DNA from: Chloracidobacterium sp.
Lineage (GTDB): Bacteria; Acidobacteriota; Blastocatellia; Pyrinomonadales; Pyrinomonadaceae
DNA length: 64,000 bases
NCBI GenBank assembly: GCA_016716365.1
Contig: JADJWM010000018.1
Span: 62,001-126,000 of the forward strand
Direction of reading: 5' to 3'
The position numbers and the translations under genes were made by a program. Positions within the stretch are counted from its first letter, which is position 1; each line of letters opens with the position of its first letter. This document shows positions 15,901 through 23,723 of the stretch, piece by piece. The notes under the pieces are model-generated. The model made no database searches. It was given only the letters and a program-made list of their open reading frames with translations, and was not told the DNA's origin.

Positions 15901-16224
15901 CTGACTTTCGAACGACATCCCGCCATGGATCTTCTTCGCGGTACCTCCGGCGATCGGCATCGTGTAGATATCGCCAAGCATGTCAAAGACTATTGTCTGG
16001 CCGTCGGGCGAGACGTCAAGCGACATCCACGTGCCTTCGTTGGTAGTGAATTTGATCGACCGGGCCGGCTTCAGCGGCAGCGGATCCGGCTTTTTCTCGT
16101 CTTTCTTCTCTTCGGCCTTGGCTTCGTCTTTCTTTTCATCCTGGGCAATTGCCGGCATCGGCATCGCCATTACCGCGATGACAAGGATCGCAAAAATACG
16201 TCTAAGGGGCTCTGGAACGGACAT
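12907..16224 (-). CDS. secreted TolB-like beta-propeller fused to an amidohydrolase
   Basis: A 1105-residue protein. After a signal peptide (to about residue 28) and a Lys/Glu-rich spacer come repeated WD40/PD40 blades of the TolB type (SPDGQTIVFD, SPDGKTIAFLSD, SPDGRYLVYATR, SPDGSKIVFITG). From about residue 690 there is an amidohydrolase: GKTIVPGFVDVHAHMW carries the HxH metal ligands, and GSLEAGKLADLIVMDKNPL is the typical C-terminal strand. The substrate is unknown; proteins of this build are thought to act on peptides or cyclic amides in the periplasm. It is monocistronic, with a terminator just downstream. A Pro/Gly-rich low-complexity patch interrupts a blade near residues 190-215. Confidence 0.8.
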   Translation of the reverse strand: MSVPEPLRRIFAILVIAVMAMPMPAIAQDEKKDEAKAEEKKDEKKPDPLPLKPARSIKFTTNEGTWMSLDVSPDGQTIVFDMLGDIYTMPIAGGTAKKIHGGMSFESQPKFSPDGKTIAFLSDRSGSENLWVMKADGSDAKAVTTGPRAMYVSPSWSEDGNYIIASRSDQSIGAFHPFIYHKDGGSGVSMGPPPPPLPGPGQQGPPPPPPNNRMGAVFSPDGKFIYYAQRSGAFNYNASFPIWQVYRFNRDTGEYSRVTNAQGSAMRPVLSPDGRYLVYATRFETRTALRVRDLESNQERWLIDNVTRDDQESRATRDTYPGYDFMPDGRSLIVPINGKVARVDFATGRATDIPFTVNVDIEAGPRVHFQYKVDDSPTVDARLIRYPAVSPDGKRVVFTAFSKLYLMDLPSGTPRRVTTGTDGEFMPAWSPDGRSIAYVTWSRQGGQIMSVSPDGGQPRQLTRQAAFYSYPAYSPDGSKIVFITGAVDDQLYADIRFGQEFMSPEEEALHGHHGEREVTGIGGAPGTDLKYIPAGGGDAVHIAPSQGARVPHFSDDPNRVYVTTGAGLASIRLDGQDRRVHMRVTGKGTPPQQPSASVMKISPDRSRVFLELQGRHYIVTMPRAGNTTINMNLSGPTANLPFKKMSTLGGDYIAWAPDGKSVSWSWGTSLFRQKIDADKPDTTVIKVTATRPKPSGTVVLTGARIVTMKGAEVIEKGDIVVTNNRIIAVGPKGKVTIPAGAKTIDVTGKTIVPGFVDVHAHMWPPRDVHQDQVWQYLANLAYGVTTTRDPQSATTDVYAYADLVETGEILGPRVFTTGPGVFSGIGLDNKEAVDNYIKRYRDAYQTDTLKQYVVGDRNVRQMVAMACYDNKISPTTEGALDMKLNISQMLDGYSGHEHSLPLQPIYKDVIELVAQTQTFYTPTILVAYGGPWAENYFFQNTDVLNNKRLARYIPGELTSRMMRRRAQWFRPEEYSFKQIAAGAAEVVKAGGRVGIGGHGQMQGMGVHWEIWAMQSGGMSTHDTLRVATIFGAEAIGLDRDLGSLEAGKLADLIVMDKNPLADIRNTDSISHVMKNGELFEAETLDQIWPAQKKLPVQYWWNIEPR

Positions 16225-16425
16225 GGTCTTCTCCTACTTTACTGAACAAATTTGGATACTGGTCAGGTTTGAACTGAATTGCATTACGCAGAATCGTGGA
16301 GATAGTTTCACCCGAAACGTCCGATTTCTCAATCGAGCGGGCGATCTTAGGCTCCGAGGGCATTGACTGGCCGGCCGGCCCTTCTCGCGATCAAGGGGCT
16401 AAAATGGCAAAATAAGGCTATTTAG

Positions 16426-17811
16426 ATGACCAAAGACATAAATGTGATCGGCGGCGGATTGGCGGGCGTCGAGGCGGCGTGGCAGGCGGCCGAACTGGGC
16501 GCCAGAGTACGGCTTTACGAGATGCGGCCATTGCAGCAGACGCCGGCCCATCGGACCGACAAACTGGCGGAGATCGTCTGCTCAAACTCCTTGAAGTCCG
16601 ACGAACAGGGCACGGCGCCGTACCTTTTGAAGGAAGAACTTCGACGCGGCCGCTCGCTTGTGATGGAGGCGGCGGCAGCAACCCGAGTCCCGGCCGGAGC
16701 GGCGCTATCGGTGGACCGCATCAAGTTTGCCGAATACATTACGGAGAAGATCGCGGCTCATCCAAACATCGAGATCGTGCGGGAAGAGGTCAATTCGATC
16801 GCGGAATGCAGAATGCGGAATGCGGAATTCGATGCAAGAACGCCGACGATAATCGCGACCGGCCCGCTTACCTCCGATTCGCTTACGGCCGACATCATGC
16901 GGTTCACAGGCGACGACCAGCTCTATTTTTACGACGCGATCGCCCCGATCGTTGCGGCCGACAGCATCGATATGTCCATCGCGTTCAAGGCGGCGAGATA
17001 CGGCAAGGGCGGCGACGATTACATTAATTGCCCGATGGACCGGGCAGAGTACGAAGCGTTCTTCAATGCCCTGGTCGGGGCGAAGTCGGTTCCTCTGAAA
17101 CGTTTTGAAGAGACCCGCTGGTTCGAAAGCTGCCTTCCGATAGAGGAGATCGCCCGCCGCGGTGTCGATACGCTTCGCTTCGGCCCGATGAAACCGAAGG
17201 GCCTGCCCGATCCCCGGACCGGCGTGGAACCGTTTGCCTGCGTTCAGCTAAGGCAGGAAAACCTGATGGCCGACGCTTACGGGATGGTGGGTTTCCAAAA
17301 TCATCTCCGCTATGGCGAACAGGAACGCGTGCTGAAACTGATCCCGGGCCTGCAGAACGCCGAGTTTCTCCAGTTCGGCCAGATCCACCGCAACACATTC
17401 ATTAATTCGCCGAAGATTCTTGACGAAACACTTTCAACCAAGGCTGACCCGAGCCTTTTCTTCGCCGGGCAGATAACCGGTGTTGAAGGCTATGTCGAAT
17501 CGGTCGCGACCGGCTGGCTCGCCGGTATAAACGCCGTCCGCTTTTCACGCGGCATCGAAATGGTCACCGCCCCGGCCACATCGGCCATCGGTGCTCTGTG
17601 CCGATACGTTTCAAACGTCGAGACCAAAAACTTCCAGCCCGTGAATATAACTTTCGGCCTGCTCGAGCCGCTCCCGCCCGAGCTCCGAAAGAAACACCGC
17701 AATAAACGGGAGAGGCATGTGATCCAAGTGGAACGGGCGTTGAAGGATTGGGATGAGTGGATGGATAACCTAAACCCTAACGAGAACTTCTTGAGTTCGC
17801 CCGTTCGCTGA
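16426..17811 (+). CDS. trmFO: methylenetetrahydrofolate-tRNA-(uracil-54-C5)-methyltransferase
   Basis: A 461-residue flavoprotein that makes 5-methyluridine at position 54 of tRNA using methylene-tetrahydrofolate. The FAD-binding motif NVIGGGLAGVEAA starts at residue 6. The two catalytic cysteines are present: Cys52 in EIVCSNSLKSD and the one in FACVQLRQENL near residue 270. GQITGVEGYVESVATGWLAG near residue 350 is also diagnostic. The protein is some 20 residues longer than usual, partly because of residues 126-138, encoded by an in-frame 7-base repeat. The stop codon lies in the loop of a hairpin at 17801. It precedes the permease gene at 17842 by 30 bases. Confidence 0.9.
   Translation: MTKDINVIGGGLAGVEAAWQAAELGARVRLYEMRPLQQTPAHRTDKLAEIVCSNSLKSDEQGTAPYLLKEELRRGRSLVMEAAAATRVPAGAALSVDRIKFAEYITEKIAAHPNIEIVREEVNSIAECRMRNAEFDARTPTIIATGPLTSDSLTADIMRFTGDDQLYFYDAIAPIVAADSIDMSIAFKAARYGKGGDDYINCPMDRAEYEAFFNALVGAKSVPLKRFEETRWFESCLPIEEIARRGVDTLRFGPMKPKGLPDPRTGVEPFACVQLRQENLMADAYGMVGFQNHLRYGEQERVLKLIPGLQNAEFLQFGQIHRNTFINSPKILDETLSTKADPSLFFAGQITGVEGYVESVATGWLAGINAVRFSRGIEMVTAPATSAIGALCRYVSNVETKNFQPVNITFGLLEPLPPELRKKHRNKRERHVIQVERALKDWDEWMDNLNPNENFLSSPVR
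16801..16835 (+). repeat. 7-bp-period repeat inside trmFO
   Basis: Units GCGGAAT, GCAGAAT, GCGGAAT and GCGGAAT follow each other in register and then decay. They encode residues 126-138 of the TrmFO protein, a Cys/Arg/Met/Asn-containing stretch not expected in the family. Confidence 0.75.
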
Positions 17812-17820
17812 AGCGAACGG
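17801..17820 (+). terminator. hairpin across the trmFO stop codon
   Basis: A perfect 8-bp stem (CCGTTCGC with GCGAACGG) has the loop TGAA, which contains the trmFO stop. Only a short AT-rich stretch follows (CAATATTCC), so it is a weak terminator at best; it may act as an mRNA 3' stabiliser. Confidence 0.45.
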
Positions 17821-17841
17821 CAATATTCCTGAAAACCCGAA

Positions 17842-18576
17842 ATGGAACCAACGACGATCCTGATCATCCTTGCCATCTTCCTCGTTGCGATCCTTTATTC
17901 CTCGGTCGGGCATGGCGGTGCGTCTGGGTATCTGGCGGTGATGGCACTGATGGCGGTCGCGCCTGAGATCACGCGGCCGACGGCGTTGACGCTGAACTTG
18001 TTCGTAGCATCGATCGCCACGGTGCAGTATTACCGTGCGGGGCATTTTTCGTGGAGGCTGTTCCTTCCGTTCGCGGCGGCATCGATCCCGATGGCCTATC
18101 TCGGCGGGTCGATCCAGCTGCCGACGAACGTCTACAAGATCGTCCTCGGCGTTGTGCTGCTGCTTGCGGCGGCCCGGCTCGCGTGGAATTTGTCAGGCGG
18201 CGACGACGACGTAAAGGAACCCCCGATCTGGCTGGCCCTGATCATCGGAGCCGCTCTCGGGCTACTTTCCGGTCTTGTAGGTGTCGGCGGCGGGATCTTC
18301 CTAACTCCGCTCCTGCTCCTGATCGCCTGGGCAAAAGCAAAGACCGCCGCCGGCGTGTCGGCGTTATTCATTTTCGTGAACTCGGCAGCCGGGCTTGCCG
18401 GGGCATGGGGTAAGATGCCGCAACTCCCCGGCGAGGTCTATTTCTGGATCGGGGCGGCCGTTATCGGCGGGCTGATAGGCTCGACCCTCGGCGCGCAAAA
18501 AATGGGAACCTTGACGCTTCGCCGGGTACTTGCCGTAGTGCTTGTTTTCGCCGGTGGTAAACTAATTCTGGTCTAG
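17842..18576 (+). CDS. TauE/SafE family sulfite/anion exporter-like permease
   Basis: A 244-residue integral membrane protein with about seven to eight transmembrane segments. It shows the two-repeat layout of the TauE/SafE family: GHGGASGYLAVMAL at the start of the first repeat and GLVGVGGGIFLTPLLLL at the start of the second. These proteins move sulfite, sulfonates or other organic anions; the substrate here cannot be told. The start has no strong ribosome binding site. It follows trmFO on the same strand, and may share its transcript. Confidence 0.8.
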   Translation: MEPTTILIILAIFLVAILYSSVGHGGASGYLAVMALMAVAPEITRPTALTLNLFVASIATVQYYRAGHFSWRLFLPFAAASIPMAYLGGSIQLPTNVYKIVLGVVLLLAAARLAWNLSGGDDDVKEPPIWLALIIGAALGLLSGLVGVGGGIFLTPLLLLIAWAKAKTAAGVSALFIFVNSAAGLAGAWGKMPQLPGEVYFWIGAAVIGGLIGSTLGAQKMGTLTLRRVLAVVLVFAGGKLILV

Positions 18577-18618
18577 GCAAAGATTTGTGCCGGCCGATAA
18601 TCAAAGTTGTCGTTGACC

Positions 18619-19683
18619 ATGCGTTGGAGCCCACTTATTATTCTCATTCTGGCACTATCGGTTTCCGCCCAATCTGGGCGGGTAAAGCCGCCTGAGCCCA
18701 CCGGGCCCGTTGTCAAGCCTTCGCCGAAGCCATCCGGCGCGTACAATCCGACTGATCTAAAGAAAACAGCCGCGGATCCCGCGGCAACGCCGACCCCGAC
18801 ACCTACGCCGAGCGACGAGGTCATTCGCGTCGATTCGACACTCGTGCCCATTCCGGTTAGCGTTGTCGACCGTGACGGCCGTCCCGTAATGACCTTGAAG
18901 CTTGAGGATTTCGAACTGCGGATCGACGGCCGTCCGGTCGAGATCGGCGATATTTCGCGGTCAGAGACCCCGCTGCGGCTTGCAATGCTGTTCGACAATT
19001 CAGGAAGCGTCCTTTCGGCAAGGGAGTTTGAGGTCAAAGCTGCCGTCCGATTTTTTGAAAGGGTCGTCCGCCCGGAGCGCGACCTTGCAGCCCTTTTCAG
19101 CGTCGCGACCGCGAGCCGTTTGGAACAGGGCCTTACCAATGACATTGCTTCACTCACGCGGGCGATCCAATCTTTCCCGCCGCCGATCGGGGCAACCGCC
19201 CTTCTCGACGGAATCGTCAAAGGCTCACTTTACCTGGGCGAGGTCCAGGGCCGGCGTGTTATCGTTATCGTGTCGGACGGCGACGACACTTACAGCGACG
19301 CAACGCTGGCCCAGGCCGTCCGCGCGCTTCAAGTTGCCAATTGTCAGGTTTACGTCGTTAAGACGACCGAATTCGAGAATTTCAAGCGAACGGGATCCAG
19401 ACGCGGCAACGCGAACGTCCGCCAGCTTGCCGCTGAACGGCGAATGCTTGAGATCGCCGCGCAGACCGGCGGAAAAGTGTATTCGCCGATCGATGAGGAT
19501 GAATTGGACGAGGCCTTTCGCCAGATCGCGTCGGAACTGTCCCAGCAGTACGTGCTGAGCTACTACCCCGACCCCGAGAAAGAAAGCACCGGGCAGTTTC
19601 GCGAGATAACACTTTCCGTCAAGGCCAAGCCCGGGTATTCCGTGCGGACCCGCAAGGGCTATTACGTTCCCAGAAGATTCTAA
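18619..19683 (+). CDS. secreted VWFA-domain protein, acidobacterial type
   Basis: A 354-residue protein with a signal peptide (residues 1-17, ending VSAQ), a proline/threonine-rich linker, and a von Willebrand A domain with an intact metal site (AMLFDNSGSVLS; SDGDDTYSDA). The lead-in PVSVVDRDGRPVMTLKLEDFE and the C-terminal QQYVLSYYPDPE are characteristic of the acidobacterial family. The ATG at 18619 is chosen because a signal peptide begins there; TTG codons upstream are less likely. It ends two bases before xerC, so the two genes are probably co-transcribed although their functions seem unrelated. Confidence 0.8.
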   Translation: MRWSPLIILILALSVSAQSGRVKPPEPTGPVVKPSPKPSGAYNPTDLKKTAADPAATPTPTPTPSDEVIRVDSTLVPIPVSVVDRDGRPVMTLKLEDFELRIDGRPVEIGDISRSETPLRLAMLFDNSGSVLSAREFEVKAAVRFFERVVRPERDLAALFSVATASRLEQGLTNDIASLTRAIQSFPPPIGATALLDGIVKGSLYLGEVQGRRVIVIVSDGDDTYSDATLAQAVRALQVANCQVYVVKTTEFENFKRTGSRRGNANVRQLAAERRMLEIAAQTGGKVYSPIDEDELDEAFRQIASELSQQYVLSYYPDPEKESTGQFREITLSVKAKPGYSVRTRKGYYVPRRF

Positions 19684-19685
19684 GG

Positions 19686-20612
19686 ATGGACACGTCCCGA
19701 AGGCTTGACCGCCAGATACCGTCATTCATCGAACACCTTCGCTATGCCCGGGGCATGAGCCCGCATACGCTGCGGAATTATTCCAGCGATCTCGCCCAGT
19801 TCGAGGCATTTCTTCGGTCGGTGGAAGGACGGGCGGATGTCGCGATCGACGACGTCGACCGGCTGACCATACGCGAATGGATGGGGACACTCCACGCCGG
19901 CCACAAAAAGTCGTCGGTTGCAAGAAAACTGGCGACGCTTCGGGCGTTCTTCCATTACCTTGTACAGGACGGGCTGATAGAAACCAATCCCGCGAAACTG
20001 GTGGCGACGCCCAAGGTCGAACGCCGCCTTCCGGCCCACCTTTCCGTGGACGATGCCATACGGCTCATCGAGACGCCCGACGCGGCGACCGACCTCGGCT
20101 GCCGTGACCGGGCGATGATCGAGCTCATGTATGCAACGGGCATTCGCGTCAGCGAACTGGTGAGCATCGATCTTGCGGACCTCGATCTCGAGAACCGGAT
20201 CGTTAGAGTGACCGGTAAGAGGAGAAAAGAGAGGATGGTCCCGTTTCACGATCACGCCCGACAGGCGTTGCAGGCATATCTCGCGTCGGCCCGTCTGAAT
20301 TTCCTCCAAAACTGCCCAGCCTCAAAACGCGATGAGCGGCCTGTTTTTCTGAATTACCAGGGTACTCAGATCTCGACGCGAAGCGTGGGCCGCCTGATCG
20401 AGAAGTACATCAAACAGTGCGCCGATATTCACAGCATCTCGCCGCACGCGCTTCGGCATTCGTTTGCGACGCACCTGCTCGAAGCGGGCGCAGACTTGAG
20501 GGATATCCAGGAACTGCTCGGGCACGCTCGGCTATCGACGACCCAGATCTACACGCACGTTTCGATGGAAAAGATGGTCGAGGTCTATGACCGTGCCCAC
20601 CCGAAGGCATGA
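19686..20612 (+). CDS. xerC: tyrosine recombinase XerC
   Basis: A 308-residue tyrosine recombinase. All six catalytic positions are visible: Arg in ATGIRVSELV, Lys in GKRRKERMVP, His-x-x-Arg in HALRHSFATHL, His in LGHARLSTTQ, and the nucleophile Tyr in QIYTHVS. The N-terminal SAM-like DNA-binding domain (YARGMSPHTLRNYSSDLAQF) is normal. With XerD it resolves chromosome dimers at dif during division. The second Xer protein is encoded at 44698. Length and domain order match housekeeping XerC rather than phage integrases, which are usually longer. Assignment as C rather than D rests on the overall sequence flavour and is not firm. Confidence 0.8.
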   Translation: MDTSRRLDRQIPSFIEHLRYARGMSPHTLRNYSSDLAQFEAFLRSVEGRADVAIDDVDRLTIREWMGTLHAGHKKSSVARKLATLRAFFHYLVQDGLIETNPAKLVATPKVERRLPAHLSVDDAIRLIETPDAATDLGCRDRAMIELMYATGIRVSELVSIDLADLDLENRIVRVTGKRRKERMVPFHDHARQALQAYLASARLNFLQNCPASKRDERPVFLNYQGTQISTRSVGRLIEKYIKQCADIHSISPHALRHSFATHLLEAGADLRDIQELLGHARLSTTQIYTHVSMEKMVEVYDRAHPKA

Positions 20613-20625
20613 CCGCCGTTAGCTG

Positions 20626-21189
20626 ATGAAAACGATCCTGCTCATTCTGATATTCACGCTGGCTGCCGCTGCCGCTTTCGGTCAAACCACCGAGCGTCGG
20701 ATCGAGGAGATCCGCAAGGTCTATTCCGAAACAAACGGGCTGATAGCCGAAATGCAGAAAGCACCCGAACTTTCGTCCGTCTTTGCGGTCGAACTGGTGG
20801 TCAACAAATTCTCGGCGCCCTATCCGGCCGTCGGCATTTATCAAACGGCCGCTGTTTTCTACTACACATACGGCGACAGGGAACGAAACCCTTATCCTGA
20901 CAGGCTGCTAAAGGTCCGTACCGTCACACAACGCTCCGCACGGGAACGGGCCGCGGAATACTTTTTCGACAGTACCGGGCACCTGGTGTTCGTCGTCATT
21001 TCGGTTCCGGGAGGCGAGGTCGAAGCGACACGGCTATATTTCGCGGCGGGCCGGTTGATAAAGCTGATCGAGGACGGCAAGGAAACCGGCGTGACGACGA
21101 GGCCCGCTGTTGCGGCTTCAACCCAGGCCAAGAAAGAGGCAGGCCGGCTAATTGGGATCTTTAGGTCGGCATTGGCATCAGATGACTGA
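20626..21189 (+). CDS. secreted protein of unknown function
   Basis: A 187-residue protein with a clear signal peptide (MKTILLILIFTLAAAAAFGQ, cut near residue 20). The mature part is helical at first (ERRIEEIRKVYSETNGLIAE) and then mixed, with GHLVFVVISVPGG and EATRLYFAAGRLIKLIEDGK suggesting a small beta domain that could be a periplasmic binding or chaperone module. I do not recognise the family. It follows xerC by 13 bases and converges on the lytic transglycosylase gene. Confidence 0.6.
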   Translation: MKTILLILIFTLAAAAAFGQTTERRIEEIRKVYSETNGLIAEMQKAPELSSVFAVELVVNKFSAPYPAVGIYQTAAVFYYTYGDRERNPYPDRLLKVRTVTQRSARERAAEYFFDSTGHLVFVVISVPGGEVEATRLYFAAGRLIKLIEDGKETGVTTRPAVAASTQAKKEAGRLIGIFRSALASDD

Positions 21190-21255
21190 TCTCTTTACGA
21201 GATGGAGCTGGATCGATGGAAGCCGCGCCTGCGCTAATGATTCAGCCGCTAGGCG

Positions 21256-23580
21256 TCACTCACCGCCGGGACTGTCGGTGCTAAGCACAACGTCGGGGAA
21301 CTCGGCGGCAAGTTCGGTCCGTGTGGCAGTGTCGACCGCGGTCCTGACCGGGCGTGAACCGACGTGCGGCTTAAAGTTGCCTTTCTCGTCGTAGAGCCTT
21401 CGATATTGGGCAGAATTCCTGATCACTCCCTGAACATAACCCTTGGTTTCGCGAAACGGAATGGCCTCCACAAATTCGTCCATTTCGGCGGGCAGCGACG
21501 CTCTCCACTGCGGCACGCGGCCAGGGCCTGCATTGTAAGCGACGGCCATAAATTCGATCCGGCCGAATTTATCGAGCTGGTCCCGCATATAGGCCGTGCC
21601 CAGTTCGATGTTGAGGGCCGGTTGGAACAATGATTCCACGGTGATGGTCGCCGTCGATCCGTATTTTCTGGCCACGCTCCGGGCGGTCGGAAGTATCAGC
21701 TGCATGAGTCCGTAAGCATTCGCATGCGAACGTGCGCGTGGATTGAAAACGGACTCCTGACGGATCAGGCCGGCCACCTGATAAATGTCGAGCTTCCGAT
21801 TCCGAGCCCAAGCGGCGATCTGGTCCCACGCAACGTGCGGGTAGAAAATATCCCACTCTTCCTGGCCCATTTCTTCCGGGAACATCTGCGAATAATCGGG
21901 ATAGCTCTTTGCCAGTGCGAGCAGGGCACTGACGTTGTCGCCCTTGTTCCGGTGATGCCGGGCGAGTGCCAGGTTGATCGACGGGGATGTCGGCGCCGTC
22001 TTCCTGGCGGCATTCAGTTCGTCGAGCGACCAATCGAAAAGGCCGACCGTGCTGAGTTCGAGGCTCTTCTCGGCACGCCTGCGTTCTCCCGGGCCCGCAG
22101 TCTCCGGAGCCACGGTCACCGTCTTCAAGTTCGCTTCAGCTTTTGCGAGCAGCGAATGACTTGCTGTAAGCGGCTTAACGCCTCGTCCGTCGCGGCCGCC
22201 GCATTTGCCATCGGACCGCATCGCACCTAGCCGCTGTTCGGCCTGGTATCCGTACCAGTTCGCCAAATAGCGGTAAATGACGGCTTCGTAAAGAACGCAC
22301 GCTTCGTCCGTCTTTCCCGCACGTTCAGAATCGCGTGCGGCCCAATATCCGGCCCTTCCCCGATTGGTCGTGTCGCGGTCGACGTAGCGGGCAAGATGTT
22401 CTATCAGAAGCTGTGAAGAACGGCTGAACTCACCGGCCTCATGTGCGAGCCACGCGAGCTCGAACTGGGCCTGGGCCACCTCGACGGCGTTCGGATAGTT
22501 TGCGAGGGCCGCCCCGAGAAAATACTGTTCTTCACCTTTAATGCGTGCGTCGCGCGCGGCGAACCCTGCGTCAACCCAGGCTTTTACGGTCAACTTTCCA
22601 TCGGGAAATGCCCGCCTCATCTCGTCGGCGGCACGCCGCGCGTCCGGCCACAGCCGATTTTTCGCATAACCCGTCACAAGTTCGTAAAAGGCTGTTTCCT
22701 TTATCGGTGCGGATGCAGGGATCACGTTGAACGCCGACTGGGCGTCAGCCATCTTCTTTAGGTTAACAAAGGCCTTTAGGCGTTTAAGATGAGTATCCGC
22801 CGTGACCTCGGCCGGAAATGCCGCAATGAGTTCAGCAAAGGCTTTGTCCGCTTCTGCAAAATTCCCGGCTGCCATGAGCCCGACGGCACGGGCCGTGATC
22901 TCCTCGGCGTTCCGAGGTGTCAGCGACAACTCTGCGGCCGCAAGCTTGGCCTCGGCCTCTTTCGCTTCGGAGCTGCCTGCGCCGTAAAAGTAGGTCCTTC
23001 GATAAAAAACGGTCGCGTTCGGCTGGTCGCCGAGCGCTTCATACGCCCGGGCCGCCGCGATCAGAGCACCGGGGTGGCGCTGTTCCAGCATTTCCGCGAG
23101 CACGCCGTTAACTTTCAGCGCGTCTCCGGAAAGGACGGCAGATTCGGCCCAAAGGAGCCTGGCTTCGGATGCCCTGAGCGATCCTGGGTAGTTTGTGTAA
23201 AGCGTTTCGAAAACCTTCTTCGCCAAAGCGTGATCGCCCGTCTGCTGAAGCGACCGTCCCCTGAGCCAAAGCGCATAGTCGGCCAGCTCCGTCCGCTGTG
23301 CAAAAGCGTCGGAGTCAAGCAGTTCCGCCGACCCGGCAAAATCCTTGTTATCGAACCGGATGCGGGCCCTGAGAAGCCTGGCGAGTGCTCCCGCACGTTT
23401 GTCTGAGAATTTCGATTCAATTGCCGCAACCGAGTCCTCGGCCGGCAGCTTGCCGTCGCGAGTCATTTGGCGGAGAGATTCGAGGGCCTGCTCTTCGGTC
23501 TGCTGGGCACTGCAGCTGACGGCCATAAGGCTGAGGAGGCCTGTCAGGACCATCAAAACAAAGGTTTTATTGTTGATCAT
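21256..23580 (-). CDS. Slt70-like lytic transglycosylase lipoprotein
   Basis: A 774-residue lipoprotein (lipobox LMAVSC near residue 23). Residues 30-560 are an alpha-helical superhelix of TPR-like repeats, as in the U-domain of Slt70. The C-terminal catalytic domain has the Glu in LIRQESVFNPRARS (Glu609), then AYGLMQLILPTA and AVAYNAGPGRVPQW, all diagnostic of family 1 lytic transglycosylases that cleave peptidoglycan between MurNAc and GlcNAc. It acts at the inner face of the outer membrane. It is transcribed alone, divergent from the VWFA gene at 23724. Confidence 0.85.
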   Translation of the reverse strand: MINNKTFVLMVLTGLLSLMAVSCSAQQTEEQALESLRQMTRDGKLPAEDSVAAIESKFSDKRAGALARLLRARIRFDNKDFAGSAELLDSDAFAQRTELADYALWLRGRSLQQTGDHALAKKVFETLYTNYPGSLRASEARLLWAESAVLSGDALKVNGVLAEMLEQRHPGALIAAARAYEALGDQPNATVFYRRTYFYGAGSSEAKEAEAKLAAAELSLTPRNAEEITARAVGLMAAGNFAEADKAFAELIAAFPAEVTADTHLKRLKAFVNLKKMADAQSAFNVIPASAPIKETAFYELVTGYAKNRLWPDARRAADEMRRAFPDGKLTVKAWVDAGFAARDARIKGEEQYFLGAALANYPNAVEVAQAQFELAWLAHEAGEFSRSSQLLIEHLARYVDRDTTNRGRAGYWAARDSERAGKTDEACVLYEAVIYRYLANWYGYQAEQRLGAMRSDGKCGGRDGRGVKPLTASHSLLAKAEANLKTVTVAPETAGPGERRRAEKSLELSTVGLFDWSLDELNAARKTAPTSPSINLALARHHRNKGDNVSALLALAKSYPDYSQMFPEEMGQEEWDIFYPHVAWDQIAAWARNRKLDIYQVAGLIRQESVFNPRARSHANAYGLMQLILPTARSVARKYGSTATITVESLFQPALNIELGTAYMRDQLDKFGRIEFMAVAYNAGPGRVPQWRASLPAEMDEFVEAIPFRETKGYVQGVIRNSAQYRRLYDEKGNFKPHVGSRPVRTAVDTATRTELAAEFPDVVLSTDSPGGE

Positions 23581-23723
23581 CGGTATGCACTCTCCGGACG
23601 ATTTGATGCGGTTGGAAATTTCGGCGCTGTATCGAACAAAAACACTTTGAAACGAGGACGGCTGGGTTTATGATAGCAAACATTCTCTTCCCGAAAAAGA
23701 TTTCACTTTCCGGAGGCTTCCCG

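Noticed and set aside
13900..16245. Long open frame (781 codons) on the plus strand opposite the propeller/amidohydrolase gene
   Set aside because: It is antisense to a gene with clear domains. Its composition (very rich in Arg and Asp) is the mirror of that gene's codon bias, and it has no recognisable domain or ribosome binding site.
19686..20612. Phage integrase belonging to the phage-like region
   Set aside because: Length, domain layout and distance (10 kb away, behind housekeeping genes) fit a chromosomal Xer recombinase; the same holds for the gene at 44698.
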